Assembly: GCA_037074765.1 (NCBI GenBank)
Contig: JBAMDO010000234.1
Coordinates: forward strand, 19,101 to 83,100
DNA length: 64,000 nucleotides
Direction: 5' to 3'
From: Mansonella perstans
Lineage: Eukaryota; Nematoda; Chromadorea; Rhabditida; Onchocercidae
Both the position numbers and the translations under genes were made by a program. Positions 10,301 to 22,536 of the stretch are shown here, piece after piece. How positions within the stretch are numbered: the first letter of the stretch is position 1; each line of letters starts with the position of its first letter. Below the pieces are notes generated by a model that saw nothing but the letters and a program-made list of their open reading frames with translations, was not told where the DNA came from and did not search any database.

Positions 10301-12965
10301 TCCAAAATTCTTCTTTTCTGACCCTAGATCGATTTATTTGATGGGGAGATTTGAGTGAAATTTAAATTTACATTTCTTCATTATTTTTTTTAGTTCAATA
10401 ATTTTGTAATGGCCAATATTACAATGACTATTTTGCAAGTGGCCAATATTACAATCAATAAATATCAATTAAGGATTACCGTTAGTAGTAAAAAAGAAAA
10501 ATAATAATCTTGTTTGCTGAATAATTAAAAATGGAATGTTGTAATCGTGCTATATTAACATCTATACCTTTTATAGTTCAAAACTCATAAATCACTCACT
10601 CTCTCTCCCACATTTTCCGCAAATAGTGAATCAAGCAAGCATACTTTATAAAATCACATTTTTAATTCAAAAAACTTTTAAAATTTTAACATTACCCTTA
10701 CATGCTTCTAACATATATTATAACTTTATCGCATTTTTTTCGTTAACTAGCTAACTAACAATACAGTAATGCACATATTCCTTGTAATACGTTATATGTT
10801 CTAGCGTTTTTACAAATTACATTGCACTGAGCTCAAAAATCTGGAGTTTTAGGCTATTGGACAAGAATTCGGTCCTTTTGCCTATTCCTCGTTCAAAATA
10901 GCTTTGAACAAGAGATATGTAATTCAAAAATCAAGTAATTCACCTCACGATTACCTTGAACAAAGTGATAACCTCTCGACATTCCCTGATACTCCTCATT
11001 ATACTGTTTGCTAGATGATGATTGAAGAGAATTGTACATCTGAAGCAGCATTAAATTACATCGCATCGTGCCTGAATATACTCAGAAAAACTATTTGATC
11101 TTCTGTTACGCATAAATTATTAATGTTTATTGTATTCATTGTAGTAATACTGTATTACTATAGTAATTGGCAGTTTAATTAGTGCAAATAGAAGATGCAA
11201 TAATAGCCACCACAGACAGAGAATACATTAAGCAATGAAATTTAATCTATATTATTGCTTTTTCATTACTAAATGGAAAACTCATTCAAATACGCTTCCC
11301 GCAAAAATGATGGAAAAGGATAGACTGTCCGATGTACAAATGATTTTATCCTTGTTATTCAAAAAACTGAGAATGTAACTAACCGGGATTAGTTGTGCAG
11401 AATTGCTATTGCTAAAATCGATAGATGATAGTGACTGTGATTGAATATGCTCTTGAGTTTGAAGACGATTGACTGACTGCTGTAAGGAACGTTCGGCAAT
11501 TGATGGACGTTTTCTTTGTAAAACCTGTCAAATCGAATAGTTCCAAGAAATACATGTATTGCTCAGAAAGAAAACTAGTTCCTAACACAAATGAAATCAT
11601 GAATGATAAAATTCACGGAAAATCTTCGCATGGTACCACAGTCATCTATATCATGTAATAGAGTTAAGTCAATAAAGATGTATAAAAACATGATAAATAA
11701 GCATAACTGGCAAATACTGATCGTCAAAATAACCTCAAAATAACCCACATAGAAAATGATGTACAAATTAAAAAAAGCGCCTTCATGTGATTTAACATCA
11801 AATTTCATTTGATTAATTTCCATCGTTATATAAATCAGCAGTCTTTTACTAAGATAAAGTAATACTAACCTTGCTTCCTCCGTTATCCATCAATCCTGCA
11901 GACTGTTCCACACTATTAGTATCAATCTCTGGATGACTTAAACAACCTTCAGTTTCATCTACAGCAATTTGTATCTAAAAAAAAAAAAAAAAAAAATGCA
12001 AAACAATACACTTAAATTAATTTATTGCATTTCACTGCTTACAACTTACAAGTACTTTTTCCTAAAACTTTGTTAAGAGAGAAAATAAAATAGCGTTATA
12101 AACTCCTTACGGTTATTATTTTGCTTAATTTTAATGTTATAACTTACAACTATTCTTTTCTAATATATAGTTGTTAAATAAAGAGTGGATAAAATAAAAG
12201 GGACCTACCCTAATAATCAACAATAATAATCAATCAGTAATAATTTTTGATGACTAGAAAACTGTTAGCTTTATGAAACAAAAAAAATTCATCAAACGTT
12301 TAACCATTGAACTGGTTGAAGAAATATTGAATGTATTCAAATTCCCTTTAAATTTGTTTTTTCGATATTTTTTAGAAGCTTTAGCTTCCTCATCACTGCT
12401 ATCCGTTGATTCCTCATCACCCGTATATTTATCTTCATTCAGATCGGTTGACTCCTATAAAAAATTTTTAATAAATAAACTAAATATAGCAGTTTTTCCC
12501 TACAGTTTATATACTTATTATTATTACTGTTAATAATTCTGAAAGAAACCTTCACCAATGAGAAGATGCGTAATTCATCAAGAGTAAATGTAAATTAGGG
12601 TAATAGTAATGATTAATATGAAAACATAGAAGGTTTTCTTATTTAAATAGAAAAATATGCTAGTTATTAGATAGCCGATGTAATGGGTAATGACAAAAAG
12701 TCAAAAAAAAAACCATAGCATCAATGAGCAAAAGTAGCTGAGGTGCCTTACATTTCATAAATTGGAAAGTATCACTATGAAGACATGCGAAAAAGTTCCT
12801 ACATTTCTTCCTGAGAAGCAGAAATGAATTTACAACTTTCAGATTTCAAATTGAGAAACTTACCAAAAGTTTTTGAGGCATTTCATCAAAACCATTTTCT
12901 TCCTCACTTTTTGTTTTACTCATATTAGCTAAAACGTCCATCATTTTAGTGATATCGTAAAGCAT
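7317..12965 (-). CDS. Eleven-exon gene for a Gln/Ser-rich, probably disordered protein (about 341 residues)
   Basis: Exons, 5' to 3': 12965-12864, 12454-12305, 11974-11870, 11524-11384, 11039-10944, 9009-8937, 8479-8411, 7996-7924, 7806-7713, 7508-7437, 7367-7317. Every junction has GT and AG and the phases agree throughout (six phase-0 junctions, then 1, 1, 2, 0, 0). Exon 1 starts MLYDITKMMDVL. Exon 2 is acidic and Ser-rich (DEESTDSSDEEAKASKKYRK). Exon 4 holds QRKRPSIAERSLQQ. Exon 8 is Gln/Met-rich (SMQQMQHYQPNQFQQ). The C-terminus is acidic and amphipathic (DENWLETLLDELG...ELFSEYV). No catalytic domain is seen. By inference it is a nuclear or regulatory protein whose C-terminus resembles a transactivation segment. 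The true ancestral 5' end was longer: the exon 1 counterpart at 17055 continues upstream (HEVSVANADRISN), so this start was probably created by the duplication junction at 12972. Confidence 0.72.
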
Positions 12966-12971
12966 CACGTT
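8858..12971. repeat. Left unit of a 4.1-kb direct tandem duplication
   Basis: Its head (8858 to about 9690) matches 12972 to about 13770. Its tail (about 12333-12971) matches about 16365-17010. This head-to-head and tail-to-tail pattern is what a tandem duplication with its junction at about 12972 gives. The middle part, about 9690-12333, contains exons 3-5 of the gene and finds no visible match in the right unit. Confidence 0.85.
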
Positions 12972-15300
12972 GTCAACTGATTATAAACCACAATTAAAAT
13001 TAAATTAAATTGTAGTCCTATGCTCAGCCTCTATAAAATTTAAAATTTCACCATAATGTCTGTTGCGTTGACCAGCACTTGATTTAGGAATACTATATGA
13101 ACTATATCGCATTTCATAATATTCCTACAAAAAATATTTCAATTTCAGAATGTCCACATAATTTATGCCAGAAAAAATTGGATGATGACAAAATCATAAT
13201 CTTCAAATCAGCTTAGTAAATCGTGAATTAAACGAAAAAAGGAAAAGCGGGAAAAGTACAGGAAAAGAAATGTGATTATATTAAAGGAATGTGATTACTA
13301 TAAAATATTAAAAGATATATGCGCATACTCGAAGCAAACGGGACGAACGAAAAAAGCGATTGTTCATGATAAATAAATGAACTGCAAGTGAAAATAGTTG
13401 CAATGCTGAAAATCATGCAACTATGCGAATAGTGCAATACTGAAATTCATGCAAACTATGTATGTAGATTTGGACGTGAAAATTTGAAACACAACATTTT
13501 GTAAAAATTTACAACACGAAATTCGTACGTAAAGTTTTGGTTAAATAACACAGCACGCAATACATATTAAAAGTTACGGGTTACGTGTATTAAAAGAAAT
13601 CAATAAATGAAATTTTCAACTGCAAATTTAATCATTGCTATTTTTGCTTCTACTTTTCGAATAGAAATAAAATTTGCAAATTGAATAATGCCATTTGAAA
13701 AATTTTCCTTTCTTTCAATAATACAAAAATTTACATACTTTAACCTCTTCATATCTAAAAGGTAAAAAAGGAATCACTGCCCTAATATTTCTACCAATAT
13801 TCTAATTCATTTGGCATTACATAAAACTTTTTGCAGGATGACACAAATCCCAAACCCAACTTCAGCTCCTACTGCAATGCAAACCTTCGCTGTGATTCAA
13901 ATTATCATTACCCCGCCTAAACTCCATAAAACCTAGAAATGACTCAAATTAATACGGCCGATATGTTGTTGTCCAGATCCGCTGTGACATTGAGAAAGGG
14001 AGCCGTTAGAATGTTTCGAGGAAATGAGAAGGAAATGAAATGCTAGACAAAAGTTTGAAAGGTTGATTAGCATGGCAGAAGTTTTTATTGATTAGTCGGA
14101 ACAGTGCTACAAGTCCTTTTGTCACTGCAGTGTAAACTCTTAGGATGAATGATTTTTTTTTTCAGAAGTGAAATATAAAATTTGAGGATGGTAGAATTCC
14201 ATGAAAGTCGTTGTAATCATGTTTTAACTTTTAACATTTCTCGGTTGCTTTGAGAGAAGGATTACACAGATTAAGTATTCGCTGTTAATTGGTCTTTTAT
14301 TGTTATCTTATAATTAGAACGCGATCAAAATATTGAAGTATTGGAACTCAACCATTTGAAAGAAAAACTACAAAACAAATCAGATCCAATAATTTTAAAT
14401 TCAAATAAATACTGAGTAATAATATGAAATCAAGTAACTAAACTATGAAATTCGGTAACTTTCGTCATGATTACAACTAGCGATTAGCAATTTAAGATAA
14501 GATTTATTGGGGCTTCATTCAAATTTTTATTCAAAATCTAAATTTCAATTTAAGATGCATTGACGGTGATTAAAGTAGCTAAATGAATTTTGCTGGGCAG
14601 AACCCGTTGGGAGAAGAATTGGTCTAACCTTAACCATAATTCATTCATTTTGTTGCAATTTTACTCTTTTGCTTATTTCCTTTTATCTAATTTCTTCCGT
14701 CATATTTTATTGTATTGTATAATTGCGCAATCTTTTGTTATTGTTGTCATAATTTCAGTTCTTTACTGTAAGCGAATTCTTCGACTTGTTTGAAATCATT
14801 GAGTTTACATGGAATTCTGGTGAGAAATGTAGAAGATAAGATAATTACTAACTGATTAAGTCAACCGAAGAGAGCAAAGAAAACATTTACACGCTTTTTA
14901 TTGGCAAGTAATTTTGTCTTGCAAAATTTAACTGTAAAAACTTTTTGCACACACAAATAATTATCCATGCAAGCAAGGAAAATTATTCGACACTTGCCTC
15001 TTTTGCTTGGTTATAGAAATATGTAAATTTTATTCATCATTAATTTGGCACATTAAAAAGCTGGTCAGCAAAATTTCCAAACTCATGAATTTAATAACTA
15101 TTAATGAGAACAATTAATTAACATTTTGCGTCGACTTTGTGTATCGCGTTACTAAACCAATTTTTTTAAAAAGCAACAAGCTTCGCTTCAAATTGAAAGT
15201 GCCATTATTTGTCGGCACTGCTGCAAGATGATGATAATTATATCGCCAAACACAAACAATTAAACTTATTTATTATCAAACACAAATAACCAAATTTATT

Positions 15301-15419
15301 TATTCATTTTGTTGTAAAATAATGTCAGTTTCATTTATAGGAAATATTGGCAAAGAGAATGAAAGCATGAACATTGGTAAAAGACTCGACGAAGGAATAT
15401 TTTGATTCTATAAACGTCT
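15301..15419. repeat. Second arm of the inverted dispersed pair with 6263-6383
   Basis: The plus strand here equals the minus strand of 6263-6383 at roughly 85-90%. It keeps the acceptor TTTATAG and a frame of EILAKRMKA with stop at 15341-15370, so both the splice site and the C-terminal residues are conserved. No copy of the preceding 49-codon exon was found upstream on this strand. Confidence 0.75.
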
Positions 15420-15596
15420 AGTTTTTTTTGTTTTTTAACTGAAATAAAAAATCAAGAAACTGCTTTCAAATTCTTAACAATGCAGATGGGAAGAAAGATC
15501 CATTTTCTTGTTTTTTTTAGTTTCATCTATTAAAAAAATATCTAACAAAAAAAAATGATTTCCAACTTTTTAAGTTTGAATGTAAATGCAACATTG

Positions 15597-15815
15597 TTAA
15601 AAATTTGAAATATTTTCTTGTTTTTTTTTTTCCATTTGTTGTTTTTGAATTTCGCAGTCGATCTCCTTTTTATAGATATTTAAAGTAACGATGGCTTCTT
15701 TAGCTTCGTGTATTAAATTAAAGATTCCTTGTTCGCCTTTTGTTATTTTTTCATCCCTTCTCTTTTTTAGCTGCGCTAAGGAACCTTTGGATATAATCCA
15801 TCCATCTATCATTCT
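15597..15815 (-). CDS. Terminal exon of a coiled-coil protein, or exon remnant
   Basis: After an acceptor (AATCACTACAG) the minus strand is open for 72 codons and a stop. It reads RMIDGWIISKGSLAQLKKRR, then a Lys/Glu-rich stretch with heptad-like hydrophobics (NLIHEAKEAIVTLNIYKKEI), ending KQENISNF. Charged residues are well mixed and the composition is not that of a simple repeat, so I think it is or was coding. No upstream exon was found in the non-matching core of the duplication. It could be the last exon of a gene whose 5' part was lost when this segment moved here. No family is recognised. Confidence 0.4.
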   Translation of the reverse strand, partial: RMIDGWIISKGSLAQLKKRRDEKITKGEQGIFNLIHEAKEAIVTLNIYKKEIDCEIQKQQMEKKKQENISNF

Positions 15816-17097
15816 CTGTAGTGATTGAATACACATTTGTAATTGTATAATTTTTTATCAAAAGTCATGCTCTAATTTCAAACATTCGTAGTGATTCCGA
15901 ACTTAGTAAGCTCGGTTCCGGCGGTTTAACATCCAATGCCTTTACTTTTTAGAGAAGGGTTAGGGCCGTTCTTTTACAGGCTTGATATTTCCTAGTACAA
16001 TAGATATCATGTCTGGAGGACTTTCAAAAAGTACTCTTTGTAATCATTATTTGTTATTTTTATTTGTTATGTTTATCTTGATCTTACCTCACTTCGGTTA
16101 CCGAAAAACTTTGTCGTGAAGAAAAGAAGATGAAGAAATGGTTGAGATGTTTTTTGTTAGTTGTAGATGAAATGCAAGTTTTAAAAGGATTACTTACGGA
16201 GTATCGATATTATTGCGTCTTCGAAACGTACAGCAAGTTAACTTTTATTACTGTTCGGATACCAAATACAATAGCAATAGATTCAAAATAATTCTAAATA
16301 CAATAGAACGACTTCCAGAATAATACTGATAGAACGATGAGCGAAATATGAGAATTTGTTATGAAATGTATTCAAATTCCCTTTAAATTTGTTTTTTCGA
16401 TATTTTCTAGAAGCTTTAGCTTCCTCATCACTGCTATCCGTTGATTCCTCATCACCCGTATATTTATCTTCATTCAGATCGGTTGACTCCTATAAAAAAT
16501 TTTTAATAAATAAACTAAATATAGCAGTTTTCCCCCACAGTTTATATTTTATACTTATTATTATTACTGTTAATAATTCTGAAAGAAACCTTCACCAATG
16601 AGAAGATGCGTAATTCATCAAGAGTAAATGTAAATTAGGGTAATAGTAATGATTAATATGAAAACATAGAAGGTTTTCTTATTTAAATAGAAAAATATGC
16701 TAGTTATTAGATAGCCAATGTAATGGATAATGACAAAAAGTCAAAAAAAAACCATAGCATTAATGAGCAAAAGTAGCTGAGGTGCCTTACATTTCATAAA
16801 TTGGAAAGTATCACTATGAAGACATGTGAAAAAGTTCTTACACTTCTTCCTGAGAAGCAGAAATGAATTTACAACTTTCAAATTTCAAATTGAAAAACTT
16901 ATCAAAAGTTTTTGAGGCATTTCATCAAAACTCTTTTCTTGCTCACTTTTTATTTTACCCGTGTCAGTTAAATGTCCATCATTTTAATGATATCGTAAAG
17001 TCTCACGTTGCTAATCCTATCAGCATTCGCAACACTAACTTCATGCTGCTTTCTAATCTTTAATTTTTTGAATATAAAATGTATAACCTCCAGGAAA

Positions 17098-17217
17098 CAG
17101 TCATAAAATGAAATGTGTAGTCATAAAGTGAAATATGTAGTCATAGAGAGAAATGTGTAGTCATAAGGCGAAACATTTAGCAGTAAAGTGAAACGTATGG
17201 CCGTAAAGTGAAACGCT
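17098..17217. repeat. 20-base minisatellite, six copies
   Basis: Six imperfect tandem copies of AGTCATAAAGTGAAATGTGT, the last two more diverged. It lies directly beyond the 5' edge of the duplicated block. Confidence 0.9.
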
Positions 17218-17240
17218 TTTTCATTTTTATTAATACGTCT

Positions 17241-17345
17241 AGCAATCCACAAGCAATAATCCACAAGCTCATTGTGTCCTGTATCAAATCGCAGTAACTT
17301 TTTGCAATAATGTCAAATCCAGAAGCTCATTGTGTCCTATATTAC
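17241..17345. repeat. Short duplicated block (AAGCTCATTGTGTCCT)
   Basis: The words CCACAAGCTCATTGTGTCCT and CCAGAAGCTCATTGTGTCCT occur about 60 bases apart (near 17261 and 17321), with similar flanks (TTTTGCAATAATGTCAAATC against AGCAATAATCC). Confidence 0.7.
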
Positions 17346-19131
17346 AGTATCATTAGTCATATCTGTTTATGGAAAAGGAGCTTTAAGTCATGACTTTAAG
17401 TAAACAAAAAAACAACTATCTAAAAAATCATATGACTGACAATATTGGTGGTAAACACTTTAGTTTTTTTTTGAGAATACTCTTTTATAACATCAAAGAA
17501 ATTCTTGTCATCCATTCTGATAACTGTTTTAGCTTATTGGGAATAGTATTATAATTTATCTTTTTTATATGTTACACAATCTTTGCCATCTTAGGAATTA
17601 AGTGTGAATTTTAGTGTGAGCTAGCAGATCAAATACTTTCTCACCAGAAAAATAAAATTCGTTTTGTCACATTCTACAGTTTATCATGCTTCATAGTTTA
17701 TCATACAGAAATAATCTAGCCTAATATAATCTGATTTGCGTCAAACATTTTATTTTATAATTATTTCAGTTTTTCGGACAACATTTGGCTGAATTGAAAT
17801 CAGAATAAATATTTTTGAAATACAGTATTGCATTTAACAATAATCATTTTATCATCATTTATATGAAAAAGCCTCTATTGGCATTCCAAATACTTAATTA
17901 CTTGTGAAATTTTGAAATATGTATTTAGGTGACAGACAGGTCGAGACCCAGTGACGCTTAAGTTCAATCTTCCGCTATATAGAATTTTAGAAATCCGAAT
18001 GAATGCAAATAACAGGAATTGTTCATTAAGTTTTCCACAGACACGAAATGAGCTCAGTTGAAATTTTTTTTTAAGTTGATAATAAATTTAAATTAAAGAA
18101 TTGTTACAATTAAATTCATTTTTATTTTTACGATACTTCAAAAAAATCAGTGTATATTAAAATGGTTAAAATGGAACTAAACGCTAAGCTTGGTAATAAT
18201 TAATTAACCTTGTACAAAACATATTACTGGCCAAAATATTGCAAATTTTTTATTCTGAAATTTTCACTTGTAAAATCCAAAATAATTTTTTAATTAATTT
18301 TAACATTAAATTTATAATGTAGAAATTTTCAGCGTAAAAAGATTATTTTTAATTTTCAATTATTCATATAAATGATTCGTTACAAAAAAAATAATAGTGA
18401 TAAAATAATGAAATGGTGCGGAAAAAAAGTAGTGTGCTATTTTGTTGAGTAGTAACGAACACGTGTTCAGTTCAACAGTAGGTAATAATGAATAAAATTC
18501 AAAAACTAAATGTTTCATATTAAAATGTCATTGAACCAGATGGTTTACATATAAATTTGAAAATTTATAAAAAACAGATGCCTGCCTGTTTTATTATTAA
18601 GTCAAACATTGATTGTTGGCCTTTCATTTGAAGTTCATAATCAATGTGAAGAAAACATGAAAATTGAAATGAAAAGAAAACTTACAGCATCATATTTTTT
18701 ACCTGATCACCTTTGAACTCTTAACTTTTTGTCAAGTCTTTTACCTTGTGACCTTTGAACTTAACTTCTTACAGTGTCAAATTTTTTTACCTGGTAACCT
18801 CTAAATTCTTAACTTCTTGTCAAATTTTTTACCTGGTAACCTTTGAACTCTCAATTTTTCTCTTTTTCTTATCTTGCACTGATTATTTTGCAGTTATCTG
18901 TATTTGCACTATTTTATTTCAATTATTTTTAAAATATCAGGTAAAATTTTTTTTGCAGAAATTTTTCAATTAATTAATTTTTTTTTTAAATTAATTTATT
19001 TATTTAAAATATAATTGAAATAAAAAAAATTTTCCCATCCCCTCCAAAAACTGCTTTTTCTTTCTTTTCCTTTCATCATTTCAAATTAAATAAAAGTTTA
19101 TCGCTTCATTTCAACCCGAAATTTTCATCAC

Positions 19132-19164
<33 letters not shown>

Positions 19165-21762
19165 CCTTTCACTTTCTCATTCCCACATTTTCATCCCATT
19201 ACTTGATGAATGATAACTTGTAATGCAATTAAAGTAGATAAATATATTTTAAAAAAAAGTAATAATAAGAAAAAAAATTTCATTTGATTTTTTTATCAAA
19301 ATGAAAAATAGGGAAATTGTTTTCTTTAAGCAATTCAAAATGAAGCATTAATCAATTGCATAATTAATTAATGAACTAATTAATTGTCTTCGTTCTTGAA
19401 ATAAATTGTTAGAAAATTTACACATAAATAAATTAATTATATTTTTTATTTGGGAACTGATAATGATTGAGAAGGGAGAGTTTATTGTGTGGGAAATTTC
19501 ATTGAAAAACATTTCTCATTGTTTTTTTTCTTTGAAAAAGTTCTTTTGTAAGAACAAAAATAAAATTCCAAAAATATTTTTGAAATTTCAATTTTAATTT
19601 TTAAAATTTTCATTTTTCCCAAATCATTATTCTCTCCTAAACACTCATTTTCCCACCATTTCAGTTTTTTTTCCCATCAATGCTTAATTGTTTGTTATGT
19701 ATTGTGTATTATTCGTCTGTATGTATACATATATATATATGTGTGTTTGTGTGCACGTGTGTATGTTTGTCTTTCCGGATCCCTTGATTTTAAACCACAC
19801 ATAACTTACGTGTGTGTATATTGGTCTGTATGTGTGTGTATGTGTATATGTTTATCTTTCCGGGTCCCTTAAATTTAAATACAATTTACTTGGCTAGCAA
19901 AAGGATAATTTACCAAAGCACTGTTCAATATTAACTTAAAGAATTTACTTTAGCCATTTTTCTTGTATGTTTTATGAGAATGCTATGTTGACAATTTTTC
20001 AGACAAAAAAATCTAACAAACAAAAAAAGTACGGACAAACAAAAAAAAGTAACATGCAGTAGGATTTAGTTAATACTTACTTAAAACAAACACAGTGTAC
20101 TTTTATAGAGCATAAACAAATTAATAGGCCTTTTATTTTGTTTTCTTGTACATCTATGTTTGTTTACTTTAATCACTACTTAGTTTTGTAATTTTTAAAT
20201 GTCACATTGTTTAAATTTAAATGTGACGATTTTTTTTTTATAAAAATCTCCATAACCAATTGCTGTTTTTTGTGTAAAATTTTCCATTTCAAAATTACAC
20301 TATTTGAATTTTGAAAATAAAAATGAAATTAATTTCAATGTAGTAAAAAAAATAAAATTGTAATTAAGAACTAATTTAAATATCTGATAATAAATAAATT
20401 ACTAGTTGATAATAAAAAATAGTTTATGCAAGCACATATGGAAATCTTTAAAATCATTGAGAAAAGCGGTAAAAAATTCAGAAAAAAATTCAAATTCTGA
20501 TAGGGATGATTCATCAGGTGATAAAATAATTTCAGTTTCAAAATTTTTTGCTTGCAAAAAAAAGTTGCTTAGTTAAATGACTAAAAATAATCAGTTAAAA
20601 TTTTTTTTTAATTTATATTTAAATTAAAATACAATTGATTAACTTAATAAAAAGAATTATATTTTAAGCATCCAATAATAGCAATGAACTGTAGCTATAA
20701 TTTTCACAAATTATGTTTGAAATTTTAAAAAATAAAATAAAAAATGAAAGATCCAAATTATTTACAGAACAAAATTAATGGATGGATTGATTACAGGTGT
20801 AGCAAAAACAGATGCAGCAGGTAGGTAAATAACATCTGTTTTAGGCACTAAGTATGGTATAATAGATTTTGATCAAAATATGACGACATATGTTTTTTTT
20901 TCTCTTCCTCTCCCTCTCTCTCACTCTTTTCATCTTAAATTTAAATTTTTCTTTTTTTTTGTATTTTTCTTTTTTTTTAACTCTTACATTTTTTCTTTTT
21001 ATTTTATTTTTTTCCTCTTTCCTTCCAAGAGCTTTTTAACAATTTTGCGCCGAAAAAGTTTTTATTTGAAAATATGTGTTCATATTTTGAGAATGTATTT
21101 ATTCAGCATTTAATTTTTATTTTAAAGCAACAAATGTCATCGTCATTTAATTATAGTCAGAAGAGGACAGAGAACAAAAGGGAACAAAATGGTAAATAAA
21201 TTTTAAATGTATTTTCTAGAAATTTGAAATTTGTTTTGTTTATTTGTTTGTTTGTTTGTGTGTTTATTTATTTATTTGTTTATTTCACTATCGATCTTTT
21301 TTTTGAAATATTTTATAATTTGAAAAAAAATTAAACGTTTACTATTAACTTTTGTTTATTGACAAATATTTTCAAAAAAAAAAAAAAAAAATCGATCTTT
21401 ATCATTGATCACTTGATAGAGCTCAAAAAAATTAAAAAGTTCATAATTAGATGTTAATCTGGTATAAACACAGACATACACACCTACATGCTTATACATA
21501 CACGCAACATACGTATACACTTGTGCCAAAATATTTCAATTTGTACAGTTTTGAATTTCCCTCAAACTATTATGCAACTTCTTCCTTTCATAGACTTTCG
21601 CTTTTTTGCAGTGCAGAAAAAAAGACCTTTGACCCACAATTATATATTAAAATGAAACTTGAATACAAACGTACAAAAAAAAAAAAAAAAAATTTACCAT
21701 AAACAATATACAATGAAACAGATCATTTCTTAAATTTTTTTTTTTTTTAAATTTCAAATAGA
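17346..21762. other. Gene-free AT-rich interval
   Basis: Besides the 43-base repeat at 18693 there are pyrimidine runs (19135-19175), TG-rich stretches (19730-19860, containing CTTTCCGG(G/A)TCCCTT twice, at about 19771 and 19857), and TTTG repeats (21235-21290). I see no exon with paired splice sites. Confidence 0.5.
18693..18856. repeat. About 43-base minisatellite, nearly four copies
   Basis: The unit is built around TTTTACCTGGTAACCTTTGA followed by ACTCTTAACTTCTTGTCAAA. Copies begin near 18695, 18738, 18783 and 18826. Confidence 0.85.
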
Positions 21763-22505
21763 TCAAGTAAATGATGACGAGCGATAGGCACAAGTTTGGG
21801 TAAATATTTTGCAGCCTGATTCATTTGTCCTCAATGATATTGTTGATGATATATTTTCCTTATTTTCAATTGCATTCATTGTGGAACCACTAAGAAGTTG
21901 CTGAAGCATCGACCAATTGATTATCACTTCATTTTTATTAATTAATTCATTTCTTGTTAATTTATTGAAAATGAACTATCAAAATTTCAGTTTATCTTAA
22001 TAATGAATAAAACTGGAAAATTCCGGGAAAGTTAAAAAAGAAAAGAATAAAAAGGAAAAATTGCAAAAAAATTTTAATTTATAAAATTTAATTTTTACTT
22101 CATTCCTTATTTAACAAATAATTTTTATTTTAACTTATCTATATTACATTTTATATGGAGATATACTAATGAGGTTAATTTTTTGATATAAAATAAATTA
22201 AAGACAAAAATAATTTCATTCTTAGCTCTTTTAACTCTTAACTCTTGGCTTTTAGCACTAGGCTCTTGGCTCAGTGGCTCAATTGAAAAATTTTGTAAAG
22301 CAATATAGTTGTATAGTAAATAAAGTGAAATTACCTGAAGTTCTGTTATGTAATCAATAACTTTTTGCAGTAATTCAAGTAGTGGTGTCTTTGCATTAAC
22401 AAATGGTACTAGTTTACGAAGCTTCTCCAGCACTTGTTTACGTTCACGTCTTCTCTTCAACCACCTGGCCAATCTTGTACTCCTTGAACGAACTGTACGA
22501 ATTGC

Positions 22506-22536
<31 letters not shown>

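Larger units (their letters stand above)
12972..17010. repeat. Right unit of the tandem duplication, with a non-matching core
   Basis: The head starts with the shared GTCAACTGATTA and stays similar to about 13770. The tail starts at about 16365 and ends with the shared CACGTTG at 17010. Between them about 2.6 kb does not resemble the corresponding part of the left unit by eye, although it is almost equally long. This core contains the inverted exon copy at 15301-15419 and a coiled-coil open frame at 15597-15815. Confidence 0.8.
13052..17055 (-). pseudogene. Decayed upstream copy of the 7317-12965 gene
   Basis: Three counterpart exons survive. One at 17055 to about 16897 begins after ATTAAAG and reads HEVSVANADRISN. 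It then has a one-base loss that brings in a stop (GGACATTTAACTG against GGACGTTTTAGCT in the other copy). Its donor has changed from GGTAAG to GATAAG. A second at 16489 to about 16366 is nearly identical to the acidic exon 2 but loses homology before the donor. A third at 13124-13052 is a still-open copy of exon 6 (EYYEMRYSSYS...GQRNRHY). The exons that should lie between them are absent. Broken donor, frameshift and missing exons make this a pseudogene, though the surviving pieces might be spliced as untranslated leader. Confidence 0.72.

Noticed and set aside
12700..12835. Open minus-strand segments (KKCRNFFACLHSD, TLDELRIFSLVK) kept in both duplicated copies
   Set aside because: The first would need a different phase from the preceding exon and the second has no acceptor. 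Conservation is explained by the recent duplication.
13838..13921. Plus-strand segment after TTTTTGCAG reading NFSSYCNANLRCDSNY
   Set aside because: It is short and Cys-containing, but there is no donor and no partner exon.
15880..16010. GC-richer stretch with CCGAACTT-AGT-AAGCTCGG hairpin, considered as tRNA or leader RNA
   Set aside because: The stem has a mismatch, and no cloverleaf, box motifs or leader sequence could be drawn.
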